The notes: a model not told the origin generated them from the letters alone. A stretch of 10,974 bases of DNA from Flavisolibacter sp. (GCA_017745135.1 JAGIAB010000071.1:1-10974), one strand, 5' to 3'; positions 1 to 6,556 are shown, counted from the first letter of the stretch. Numbers and translations are program-made.

Positions 1-1
1 G

Positions 2-193
2 ATCAATTACTTCTCCAGGTACAACCGGGATAAGGTGCTAGCAGTATTTAGCTACCTGAATACGCTCATCAAAAAGTGGATCAGAAACACGTATAAGCTA
101 AGAAGCATTAGCTGGGTAGTAAGCAAGTATAACGAGATCGTGAAAGCTAGTCCTGCACTGTTCTACCATTGGGAGCTTGGAATGACCTATTGA
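2..193 (+). CDS. ltrA: Group II intron reverse transcriptase/maturase, C-terminal fragment
   Basis: The open frame enters from the left edge and ends with TGA at 191-193, giving 63 residues. It contains the maturase-specific (GIIM) region: a basic helical stretch (LNTLIKKWIRNTYK, about residues 19-32) followed by the C-terminal signature PALFYHWELG (about residues 51-60). In intact elements this domain binds intron RNA and assists splicing and retrohoming. The RT palm and fingers lie upstream of the window, so activity cannot be judged. The stop lies 11 bases before domain V, the normal placement for an intron-encoded protein whose ORF sits in domain IV. No frameshift is seen in the visible part. 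Confidence 0.88.
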   Translation: MNYFSRYNRDKVLAVFSYLNTLIKKWIRNTYKLRSISWVVSKYNEIVKASPALFYHWELGMTY

Positions 194-204
194 TTGAATA
201 ACAA

Positions 205-277
205 GAGCCGTATGACGGGAGACTGTCACGTACGGATCTGTGAGAAGCTTGGGTTGCAATACCCTTGCTTACTCGAC
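205..277 (+). ncRNA. Group II intron domains V and VI
   Basis: Domain V is 34 nt (205-238). A lower helix pairs 205-213 with 230-238, there is a two-base bulge AC at 228-229, and an upper helix 214-218/223-227 is capped by a GAGA (GNRA) tetraloop. The catalytic triad AGC is at 206-208. Domain VI (242-274) pairs GAG with CTC, AAGC with GCTT and GGGT with ACCC. A271 is left unpaired as the expected branch-point adenosine, about six bases before the proposed 3' end. One oddity is that triad G207 faces A236, where a G-U wobble is usual. Confidence 0.88.
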
Positions 278-313
278 ACTTTTTACATTCCGATTTAAAA
301 TCTGTAATTGACT

Positions 314-348
314 TTTAAGCAGTTATGCGATCGAGCTGCTTAAATTTT
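314..348 (+). terminator. Hairpin terminator downstream of the group II intron
   Basis: A perfect 9-bp inverted repeat, TTTAAGCAG at 314-322 and CTGCTTAAA at 336-344, encloses a 13-base loop and is followed directly by TTTT (345-348). It fits a weak intrinsic terminator 37 bases beyond the intron end, and would stop the intron or host transcript. The stem is AT-rich, so efficiency is uncertain. Confidence 0.5.
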
Positions 349-517
349 CCTAAATCTATATAATGGACAAAAGATAAACTTCGGTTGTACGTAGTGTATA
401 CTTGAGCAATGCTCATTTTTTATGCTAATATCCTTTTGGATCGTCTGCACCTAAGAAACTTCTCGATGGAATGAATATGTTGATTTTTAATAGCCTTCTG
501 GGAGGATATGTAGAAGG

Positions 518-718
518 TTGTTGTCCTTGAGCACCGAAAAAGTGAAAATTCAAATCAGTGCAAACATGTGCCAGGAAACTAAGAATGAATCAATAAGTGC
601 CGTCATTGATTGCAACATTTTGTTTTTAAGTCCTGGAATGCCGCTCGATGCAATTAGACATATAGAATTTGTTTCAAAGAATTTAATAGAGAAGGGCATG
701 CGGCAATTTATAGGCTAA
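518..718 (+). CDS. Possible small hypothetical protein (weak)
   Basis: A 66-codon frame starts at TTG 518 and ends at TAG/TAA-bounded position 718, with an in-frame stop upstream at 491. GGAGG at 501-505 lies 12 bases before the TTG, slightly far for a ribosome site. The product has no signal peptide, no membrane segment and no motif I recognise. The second half (LSPGMPLDAIRHIEF onward) looks amphipathic and helical. The frame sits in AT-rich DNA where open frames of this length arise by chance, and the start codon is not ATG. I list it only as a possible small or decayed gene. Confidence 0.18.
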   Translation: MLSLSTEKVKIQISANMCQETKNESISAVIDCNILFLSPGMPLDAIRHIEFVSKNLIEKGMRQFIG

Positions 719-819
719 TTACAATGTTTGTAAATGGAAATATGAACACAGCCTCTAAAAATTGTTGGCTCTTTAATGCTTTTATAGTGGCTGGGCTTGA
801 TCCTTATCATGCACGAAAG

Positions 820-831
820 CACATGCATGTG
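820..831. repeat. 12-bp perfect palindrome
   Basis: CACATGCATGTG reads the same on both strands. It sits in the gene-poor stretch about 500 bases before the PQQ dehydrogenase, too far to be an obvious operator for it. It may be a protein-binding site or a relic of a mobile element; nothing nearby decides between these. Confidence 0.3.
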
Positions 832-1322
832 TAAACAATTTTTTTATTCGTTTGTATGTGCAGTAACTTTAAAGAAGATTTTTGTACCCCTGATTATAAT
901 TCTGTACTGTATTGTAAGCCGGTATTCATATTGAAATATCTTTTAGCGGTAGATGAGTTTTAAAATAAGAAATGTATCGTTTGGCGTCAGCAAAATTTGA
1001 ACAGTTTTTTACAGCTATGGATGCTTTTTTCCATAAAGGCTTAAGAGAATAGAACAAAAATGTACGCAGGTGATAATGGAAAAACGAAAAATTGATACCA
1101 TAAGTTTCAGGAAGATGAAATAATATTTTGTAAGAACCAACCAATAAATACTGCAAAGGGAAAACATTCTTACCTCAAGAATACAAATGTTACACTCAAA
1201 CATGTATAATTCGAGGCCATCAATGAAGTTGCATTGTAATTGAATTGATGATCATGTTAGTCATTAACCCCATCGAAAACATTGCATGATTATAATTCGC
1301 CCTATTTCTATTCTTCAGCAAT

Positions 1323-1331
1323 AAAGGAGGG
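1323..1331 (+). promoter_or_regulatory. Strong Shine-Dalgarno site of the PQQ dehydrogenase
   Basis: AAAGGAGGG lies about seven bases before ATG 1339. It decides the start in favour of 1339 over the upstream in-frame ATG at 1282, and the resulting protein begins directly with a signal peptide. It is unusual here: most other genes in the window have A-rich leaders without such a site. Confidence 0.8.
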
Positions 1332-1338
1332 ACGTGAA

Positions 1339-2970
1339 ATGAAAAAGGATCTCATCTTTTCTTTTTTAAAGAAAATCTGCAGCGCAATTTTTCCCGTTCT
1401 TTTATTTACAGTACCTGTTTTGGCACAAACCAAAGACAAGGCGGAAGACTGGCTCAACTACAACCGAACGTATGAAGGAGACCGTTATTCACCTTTGAAG
1501 CAAATAACAACGGCCAATGTGAGCAAGCTTCACCTGTTGCATACGTTTGATTTAGGCAAGGATGTAAGCAGCATGCAAACCGGGCCTGTGGTTGTTGACG
1601 GCATCATGTATTTTACTACGGATACGGTTACCTATGCCATAAATGCGACTACAGGCCAGTTTAAATGGAAACGGGCAAGACCTGTAAGCAATCCCGTTGG
1701 CTACGGTGCCAATCATGGCGTTGCTTATTTGGAGGGCAGGCTGTTTCGGGGAGCTTCGGATGCGCATGTTTTTGCGCTGAACGCTGCAGATGGCAAAATA
1801 GTTTGGGATGTGCCACTGGATATTGCTGGCCCGGGTGTTTCTATTCCAATGGCCCCTTTGGCCTGGAACGGAATGGTCTTTATTGGAAATGCCGGTGGGG
1901 ATAATGTGGGCACACCCGGCCATATGTATGCACTGGATGCTAAAGACGGCCATACCATTTGGAAGTTCAACACGGTGCCGGACAGCGGGCCTGCTCGTGA
2001 AACCTGGCCGGCTGCCAAAGATGTTCCCATCAGTGGCGGTGCTTTTTGGACAGCCATTTCCCTCGATACCAAAAACGCAGTACTTTATATTCCTGCCGGC
2101 AATCCGGCTCCAGATTTTGATGTAGAACTCCGGGGGAACGGAGAAGAATTGTATTCCAATTGTGTGATTGCGCTGGATACAAAGACCGGAAGAATGTTGG
2201 GTTACATTCAACTGGTAAAAAATGATAATCACGACTGGGATGTAGATACGGCGCCTGTGGTCATTACCACCAAAGACGGAAAACAAATTATTGCTTCCGC
2301 CAATAAAAACGGGTTGTTGTCCGTGTTAGACAGAAGTGCTATTACCAATCAGCCTGGGGCACCGGATTCTGCCAGTTCACTTAAATTACTTTACGATGTG
2401 CCTACCACGGTTCGTGAAAATATAGATGCGCCACTTTCCCGCGAAAAATTTGTTCGCTTTAAACCAGGCACTCTGGGCGGCAATGAATGGAACGGAGCTG
2501 CCTATCACCCGGGCCTGGATCTCATTTATACCGGTACGGATGATTGGGCCACGGCTGCCAAACTTTTTCCGCTTGATTCCGCCCGAATGGTGCCTGCTCC
2601 CGGCGGCTACTATTTTGGTGGTACGATGCAATTTGATCCTCCTTCCGAAGCCAGGGGATGGGTGACGGCTTTTAATGCAAAGGACGGCAGCGAACGATGG
2701 AAATATCAATCACCGGCGCCGATTCTGGCAGGCGTTACACCAACGGAAGGCGGACTTGTATTTACCGCTGCACAAAATGGTGATGTGTATGGTTTTGACG
2801 CCCAAAACGGAAAGCTATTATGGAAAACATCAACCGATTTACCAAATGGTGGCGGTGTGATTTCCTACTCGGTAAAAGGAAAACAATATATAGCCGTGGC
2901 ATCGGGCATGAAGGCGCCCTTATGGCCCAAGCCTTCCACGGCCAGCAAGATCTTCATCTATGGACTTTGA
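1339..2970 (+). CDS. Exported PQQ-dependent dehydrogenase (quinoprotein beta-propeller)
   Basis: This 543-residue protein resembles PQQ-dependent alcohol dehydrogenases, periplasmic enzymes that oxidise alcohols to aldehydes and pass electrons to the respiratory chain. Residues 1-30 form a signal peptide (KK, hydrophobic core, VLAQ). Propeller blades are marked by Trp motifs such as TGQFKW (105-110), DGKIVW (151-156), DGHTIW (203-208), DGSERW (449-454) and NGKLLW (490-495). Family active-site equivalents are W237, N255 (GNPAP), D301 (HDWDVD) and K323 (ANKNG). The usual catalytic/Ca-binding Glu seems to be Asp188, and the vicinal Cys pair of classical enzymes is absent. There is no CXXCH, so no fused cytochrome c. 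PQQ synthesis genes are not in the window. The start follows a strong Shine-Dalgarno site, and a hairpin terminator follows the stop, so it is probably monocistronic. Substrate is unknown. Confidence 0.88.
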   Translation: MKKDLIFSFLKKICSAIFPVLLFTVPVLAQTKDKAEDWLNYNRTYEGDRYSPLKQITTANVSKLHLLHTFDLGKDVSSMQTGPVVVDGIMYFTTDTVTYAINATTGQFKWKRARPVSNPVGYGANHGVAYLEGRLFRGASDAHVFALNAADGKIVWDVPLDIAGPGVSIPMAPLAWNGMVFIGNAGGDNVGTPGHMYALDAKDGHTIWKFNTVPDSGPARETWPAAKDVPISGGAFWTAISLDTKNAVLYIPAGNPAPDFDVELRGNGEELYSNCVIALDTKTGRMLGYIQLVKNDNHDWDVDTAPVVITTKDGKQIIASANKNGLLSVLDRSAITNQPGAPDSASSLKLLYDVPTTVRENIDAPLSREKFVRFKPGTLGGNEWNGAAYHPGLDLIYTGTDDWATAAKLFPLDSARMVPAPGGYYFGGTMQFDPPSEARGWVTAFNAKDGSERWKYQSPAPILAGVTPTEGGLVFTAAQNGDVYGFDAQNGKLLWKTSTDLPNGGGVISYSVKGKQYIAVASGMKAPLWPKPSTASKIFIYGL

Positions 2971-3022
2971 TGAATATGCAAGTGTAAAGAATCCAATAAT
3001 TATGCGAAAGGGCACACTAACA

Positions 3023-3074
3023 AGGCAAGCTGGTTTGAATTGGTTATTCAATGCAAACCGGCTTGTCTGTTTTT
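3023..3074 (+). terminator. Rho-independent terminator after the PQQ dehydrogenase
   Basis: Arms at 3026-3037 (CAAGCTGGTTTG) and 3054-3065 (CAAACCGGCTTG) pair over 12 bp with one G-U wobble. A further 4-bp inner stem, ATTG/CAAT (3039-3042/3049-3052), extends it. The outer base can extend to 3023/3068, and a run of five T follows at 3070-3074. It separates the PQQ gene from the aldehyde dehydrogenase unit. Confidence 0.85.
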
Positions 3075-3138
3075 ATGACTTGCAGAGCATGGCTGATCAT
3101 TTCTGTTCCATACAAAAACAAAATACCAGCATAAGACG

Positions 3139-3162
3139 CCTCCGGATAAATTTATGCGGGGG
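3139..3162. promoter_or_regulatory. Imperfect 24-bp palindrome, candidate operator upstream of ALDH
   Basis: The core CCGGATAAATTTATGCGG (3142-3159) matches its own reverse complement at 16 of 18 positions. The flanks CC/GG extend the symmetry to 12-base arms, with one T-G pair. It has no spacer, so it suits a dimeric DNA-binding protein better than an RNA hairpin. It lies about 85 bases before ATG 3248, between the upstream terminator and the ALDH gene, where a promoter/operator is expected. No regulator gene is nearby to assign. Confidence 0.35.
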
Positions 3163-3247
3163 ACAAAACTCAATAGAAACATGTAGCTGGTTACCTGAAC
3201 AACTATGTATCTGATATCTTATTTACACAATTATCTAAAACGAAATT

Positions 3248-4708
3248 ATGGAAGCCTACAAAGATCTCAACCTTCAATTTATTAATGGCGTATGGAAACA
3301 GGGTAGTGAAAGCGACAGCATTGATGATTATAACCCTTACGACAATTCCGTAGTCGCCACTTTTAAAGCTGCCGGCCTGAAAGATGTAAACGAGGCGTAT
3401 AAGGCCGCCAGAAAAGCGCAGGAAGCATGGGGGCAAACTTTGCCGCAAACACGTAGCGACATCATGACCAAAGCCGCTAATATTATTGAGCAGCGAAAGG
3501 ATGAAATCGCTGATCTAATGACGAAGGAATGTGGAAGCACGGTGGTAAAAAGAGCCATTGAACTTCAGATTGGAATCAACATCATACGGGAGGCGGCTTC
3601 TTTTCCCACCCGCCAGCATGGCTATGTGTTTGACTCCTTTACACCGGGTAAGGAAAGCCGTGTATATCGAAAACCCTTGGGTGTAGTAGGCGTGATCAGC
3701 CCTTTTAATTTTCCGTTCAATCTTTCCCTGCGTTCTGTGGCTACTGCGCTGGCTGTAGGGAACGCTGTCGTATTAAAACCTACATCGGAAACGCCTATCA
3801 TTGGTGGAACCATCATTGGAAAAATATTTGAAGAAGCCGGATTGCCCAAAGGTGTATTGAATGTAGTAGTGGGCAAATCATCCGTTATTGGTGATGCTTT
3901 TGTAGAGCATCCGATTCCAAAGTTGATTTCTTTTACAGGCTCTACGCCTGTAGGAACCAACCTGGCAAAGCTGGCCGCGGGGCAACTGAAAAAAACATCG
4001 CTGGAGCTGGGCGGCAATAATGTTTTTATAGTGATGGATGATGCCGATATAGACCAGGCCGTAGAAGCTGCTATGTTTGGAAAGTTCCTGCACCAGGGAC
4101 AGATCTGCATGTCGATCAACCGCATTTTACTGCAGGAAAAAATCTTCGACAGTTTTAAGGAAAAGTTTGTTGCCCGGGTTAAAAAATTAAAGTTTGGCAA
4201 TCCCTCCGATAAAGACGTTTTAATAGGTCCGCTGATTGATGATAAAGCCGTGCAGCGCATTTTAAAAAGTATAGATGCCAGTGTAGCAAGGGGCGCCAAA
4301 ATTGAAACCGGCGGCAAGGCAAACGGGCAGGTGCTGGAACCTACGGTGATGAGCAATGTGAAAAATGATTACCCAATTGCACATGAGGAAATCTTTGGCC
4401 CGGTAGCGCCGCTGATCTCCTTTAAAACTACAGAAGAAGTCCTGGCCATGGCCAATGAATTAAATTATGGATTAAGCGGCGCTTTGCATACATCCGATGT
4501 AGCAAAGGGCGTGGAACTGGCCCGGCAGATCACGACAGGAATGATTCATATTAATGACCAGTCGGTGAACGATGAACCCAATGCTCCGTTCGGCGGTGAA
4601 AAAGGTTCCGGCCTTGGCCGGTTCAACGGCGAATTTATCATTGAAGAACTGACCACGTTGCAATGGGTAACCGTACAGCATAAAAAAAGAGATTACAGTC
4701 CTTTCTAA
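3248..4708 (+). CDS. NAD(P)-dependent aldehyde dehydrogenase (benzaldehyde/vanillin dehydrogenase-like)
   Basis: This is a 486-residue, full-length member of the aldehyde dehydrogenase superfamily, which oxidises aldehydes to carboxylic acids with NAD(P)+ in the cytoplasm. The active site is complete: N154 in SPFNFPF, K177 in LKPTSETP, the FTGSTPVG cofactor loop (229-236), general base E253 in LELGGNN, nucleophile C287 in HQGQICMS, and E381 in HEEIFGP. The C-terminal segment NDEPNAPFGGEKGSGLGRF (441-459) is typical of the branch containing benzaldehyde and vanillin dehydrogenases, so aromatic aldehydes are plausible substrates, though this is inference. It is the first gene of a unit: the peroxiredoxin starts 20 bases downstream. 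Its last 55 codons recur as a relic at 5719-5883. It could take the product of the upstream alcohol dehydrogenase. Confidence 0.95.
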   Translation: MEAYKDLNLQFINGVWKQGSESDSIDDYNPYDNSVVATFKAAGLKDVNEAYKAARKAQEAWGQTLPQTRSDIMTKAANIIEQRKDEIADLMTKECGSTVVKRAIELQIGINIIREAASFPTRQHGYVFDSFTPGKESRVYRKPLGVVGVISPFNFPFNLSLRSVATALAVGNAVVLKPTSETPIIGGTIIGKIFEEAGLPKGVLNVVVGKSSVIGDAFVEHPIPKLISFTGSTPVGTNLAKLAAGQLKKTSLELGGNNVFIVMDDADIDQAVEAAMFGKFLHQGQICMSINRILLQEKIFDSFKEKFVARVKKLKFGNPSDKDVLIGPLIDDKAVQRILKSIDASVARGAKIETGGKANGQVLEPTVMSNVKNDYPIAHEEIFGPVAPLISFKTTEEVLAMANELNYGLSGALHTSDVAKGVELARQITTGMIHINDQSVNDEPNAPFGGEKGSGLGRFNGEFIIEELTTLQWVTVQHKKRDYSPF

Positions 4709-4728
4709 AAAAATAACAATCAAATTTT

Positions 4729-5202
4729 ATGTTACAATCAGGAATCATAGCGCCAGATTTTGAATTAAACTCCACGCCTGATCAAACATTGAAATTAAGT
4801 GAGCTGAAAGGTAAAAAGGTCATCCTTGCTTTTTATCCTGCCGACTGGAGCCCTGTTTGTGGTGACCAGATGACGCTATACAATGAAACGCTGCGTTTAT
4901 TCTCCAGGCATAATGCGCAACTATTAGGCATTTCGGTGGACAGCAAGTGGTGCCACACGGCCTTCATTCATTATCATAAGTTTCATTTTCCGCTGCTGGC
5001 CGATTTTGAACCTAAAGGCGAAGTGGCCCGTATGTACGAAAGCTATGATGAAAAAGAAGGCGAATGCAAACGGGCTTTATACGTACTGGATGAAGATGGG
5101 ATCATTCGCTGGAATTATCTTTCTCCGACCGGTGTCAATCCCGGCGCCAATGGCATCCTGCAAGCCCTTGAAACTTTAGATCATCAAAAGAAAAAATCAT
5201 GA
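4729..5202 (+). CDS. Peroxiredoxin (AhpC/TSA-type redoxin)
   Basis: This is a 157-residue thiol peroxidase that would reduce hydrogen peroxide or organic hydroperoxides in the cytoplasm. The peroxiredoxin signature is clear: P37, S41 and the peroxidatic cysteine C44 in YPADWSPVCGD fit the PxxxT/SxxC pattern, and R115 in KRALYVLDEDG is the expected active-site arginine. C75 (DSKWCHTAF) and C113 are candidate resolving cysteines; the sequence alone does not decide. The N-terminus has the usual APDFEL strand and no signal peptide. It starts 20 bases after the aldehyde dehydrogenase behind an A-rich leader. Its stop overlaps the next start as ATGA, so it is probably translated together with the DsbA-like protein, a likely thiol partner. 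Confidence 0.93.
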   Translation: MLQSGIIAPDFELNSTPDQTLKLSELKGKKVILAFYPADWSPVCGDQMTLYNETLRLFSRHNAQLLGISVDSKWCHTAFIHYHKFHFPLLADFEPKGEVARMYESYDEKEGECKRALYVLDEDGIIRWNYLSPTGVNPGANGILQALETLDHQKKKS

Positions 5203-5729
5203 ACCAGCTTACACCTCCTGTCAATAAAAATGACCATATCCAGGGCAGCAGCCATGCGCCTTTGACATTGGTGGAGTATGGAGATTATCAATGTCCGCAT
5301 TGCGGTCACGCATATCCCATTATCAAACAGGTGCAACGTAAATTGGGAGACCGGCTGAGGTTTGTCTATCGCAACTTTCCCTTGTCCGAAGCACATCCGG
5401 ATGCCTTTAAAGCAGCCGTAGGGGCAGAAGCAGCATCACTACAAAACCGGTTTTGGGAAATGCACGATGTGATTTTCGAAAACCAGGATGCATTGTCCTG
5501 GACAGACCTGTTTGCCTATGCACAAAATATCGGTTTGGATGTGCAGTCTTTTGAGGAAGATGTTCAAAGAAGAGAGATTGCGGAGAAGGTGGAGGCGGAT
5601 TTTGAAAGTGGAATTCGCAGTGGCGTCAACGGCACTCCTTCGTTTTTTATTAATGGAGAAAAATACGAGGGTAGTTGGGAAGCCATTGACTTAATCGGGT
5701 ATTTAAACGCATCGGCTAATTCATATTAA
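5199..5729 (+). CDS. DsbA-like thiol oxidoreductase, cytoplasmic (CPHC)
   Basis: This 176-residue protein has a thioredoxin fold with a helical insertion, of the DsbA/FrnE-like type (Thioredoxin_4). The active site is C32-P-H-C35 in YGDYQCPHCGH, and the cis-proline is P147 in GVNGTPSFFING. There is no signal peptide, so it probably acts in the cytoplasm as a disulfide reductase or isomerase. The ATG overlaps the peroxiredoxin stop by four bases, implying translational coupling; supplying electrons to that peroxiredoxin is a reasonable guess. The last few codons (from about 5719, including the TAA) lie inside DNA homologous to the 3' end of an aldehyde dehydrogenase gene. The present C-terminus, ending ANSY, was therefore probably created by a recombination junction. 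The fold appears otherwise complete. Confidence 0.92.
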   Translation: MNQLTPPVNKNDHIQGSSHAPLTLVEYGDYQCPHCGHAYPIIKQVQRKLGDRLRFVYRNFPLSEAHPDAFKAAVGAEAASLQNRFWEMHDVIFENQDALSWTDLFAYAQNIGLDVQSFEEDVQRREIAEKVEADFESGIRSGVNGTPSFFINGEKYEGSWEAIDLIGYLNASANSY

Positions 5730-5883
5730 CGACGAGCCGGTAAAGGATGAACCCAATGCACCTTTTGGCGGTGAAAAAGGATCAGGTCTTGGCCGGTTCA
5801 ACGGTGAGTTTATCATTGAAGAACTGACCACGTTGCAATGGGTAACCGTACAGCATAAAAAAAGAGATTACAGTCCTTTCTAA
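5719..5883 (+). pseudogene. Relic of the 3' end of a second aldehyde dehydrogenase gene
   Basis: These 55 codons including the stop, in the frame starting at 5719, encode IHINDEPVKDEPNAPFGG and onward to RDYSPF-stop. They match the end of the aldehyde dehydrogenase at 4544-4708 without any gap (constant offset of 1175 bases). The first 90 bases differ at 13 positions, ten of them synonymous. The remaining sequence, from 5809 through the stop, is identical. There is no start codon, active site or upstream homology, so it is a gene remnant and not a functional CDS. The FMN reductase begins 13 bases after its stop, and the dsbA-like stop codon lies within it. Confidence 0.92.
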
Positions 5884-5896
5884 AACAGGAAACATT

Positions 5897-6556
5897 ATGG
5901 ATCAAGCAAAATCTTATCAGCGGGAAGCCATACGATTCCTTGTTTTTTCTGCTTCCTTAAGAAATAATTCACTGAACACCCGATTAATAAAAACGGCCAT
6001 CCCTGTAATTGAGCGGAATGGCGGTACGGTGGATTTTGCAGATATGAGCCAATTCGATTGTCCCTCATTCAACCAGGATGTAGAAGCAAAAGGCGGTATG
6101 CCGGAGGGAGCAAAAGAACTTCAAAAACGGCTGTTGGCAAATGATGCCTTTATTATTTCGGCTCCCGAATATAATGGTTCCATGCCAGGGCTGTTGAAAA
6201 ATACGATTGACTGGGTTTCACGTTTTCGTCCGCAACCCTTCAATCAACGCCACGCTTTATTGATGTCTGCTTCGCCTTCCATGGCCGGAGGCAACCGTGG
6301 ACTTTGGTCGCTGCGGATTCCATTGGAACACCTTGGAGCGAGGGTTTATCCGGATATGTTTTCACTGGCTATGGCACATCAGGCATTTACTCCTGAGGGC
6401 ACACTCAAGGATACAACGTTGGCAAAACGGTTTGAAGATAACATTGCCGGTTTCATGAATCTTGTAGAAGCATCTAAACATTACCCATGCATTAAAAAAG
6501 CCTGGGTTGAGTTTTTGGGCGAGAAACCAGACCCTGTGACGGAACGTGTAGAGTGA
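5897..6556 (+). CDS. NADPH-dependent FMN reductase family protein
   Basis: This 219-residue flavodoxin-like protein belongs to the FMN_red family (chromate/quinone/FMN reductases), which use NAD(P)H to reduce bound or free flavin, quinones or other oxidants. SASLRNNSLNTRL (18-30) is the phosphate-binding loop, and SAPEYNGSMPGLLKNTIDW (88-106) is the hallmark FMN-binding/active-site segment. MSASPSMAGGNRG (123-135) follows where the family has its glycine-rich flavin loop. There is no signal peptide. It begins 13 bases after the stop of the aldehyde dehydrogenase relic, suggesting it was once the operon partner of that gene. The luciferase-like oxidoreductase follows after 109 bases, so it could provide reduced FMN to it. 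Quinone or nitro-compound reduction is an alternative role. Confidence 0.92.
   Translation: MDQAKSYQREAIRFLVFSASLRNNSLNTRLIKTAIPVIERNGGTVDFADMSQFDCPSFNQDVEAKGGMPEGAKELQKRLLANDAFIISAPEYNGSMPGLLKNTIDWVSRFRPQPFNQRHALLMSASPSMAGGNRGLWSLRIPLEHLGARVYPDMFSLAMAHQAFTPEGTLKDTTLAKRFEDNIAGFMNLVEASKHYPCIKKAWVEFLGEKPDPVTERVE

Larger units (their letters stand above)
1..277 (+). mobile_element. Group II intron, 3' part (truncated by window edge)
   Basis: This is the 3' end of a bacterial group II intron, a retroelement that is both a ribozyme and the carrier of its own reverse transcriptase. The sequence shows the C-terminus of the maturase ORF, then a domain V hairpin, then a domain VI hairpin with a bulged adenosine, in the canonical order. 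The 3' intron boundary is placed after GAC at about 277; an uncertainty of two bases is fair because the flanking exon is not recognised. The 5' part, including domain I and most of the RT, lies outside the window. Confidence 0.9.
278..1338. other. AT-rich intergenic region without a convincing gene
   Basis: This kilobase between the intron and the PQQ dehydrogenase is visibly more AT-rich than the coding region to its right. It holds a hairpin terminator (314-348), an inverted repeat CCTTCT/AGAAGG (494-499/512-517), a 12-bp perfect palindrome (820-831) and scattered short ORFs on both strands. One of these, ATG 742 to TAA 834, would encode 30 residues. None resembles a family I recognise. 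The intron's 3' exon should begin here, but its sequence does not identify the interrupted gene. It may be decayed mobile-element DNA. No clear Bacteroidota-type promoter could be assigned for the downstream gene. Confidence 0.6.

Noticed and set aside
359..364. TATAAT resembling a sigma-70 -10 box
   Set aside because: The nearest TTGACT (308-313) is about 45 bases upstream, the wrong spacing, and Bacteroidota use a different consensus.
742..834. 30-codon frame (ATG 742 to TAA 834)
   Set aside because: Too short, no recognised motif, and it contains the palindrome at 820-831; not enough to call a gene.
926..1203. Two overlapping minus-strand frames of 62-76 codons
   Set aside because: Low-complexity AT-rich composition, aromatic-rich products without motifs and no ribosome site; likely chance frames.
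1282..1338. Upstream in-frame ATG giving the PQQ dehydrogenase 19 more residues
   Set aside because: The strong ribosome site before 1339 and a typical signal peptide beginning MKKDL favour the later start.
1552..2286. Long minus-strand open frame opposite the PQQ dehydrogenase
   Set aside because: Same reason: antisense shadow with no protein-like motifs.
2960..3214. 84-codon open frame overlapping the PQQ gene end
   Set aside because: It runs straight through the strong terminator hairpin at 3023-3074, has no family resemblance, and starts inside the preceding gene.
3622..4356. Long minus-strand open frame opposite the aldehyde dehydrogenase
   Set aside because: It is antisense to a full-length gene with an intact active site; a shadow of its codon use.
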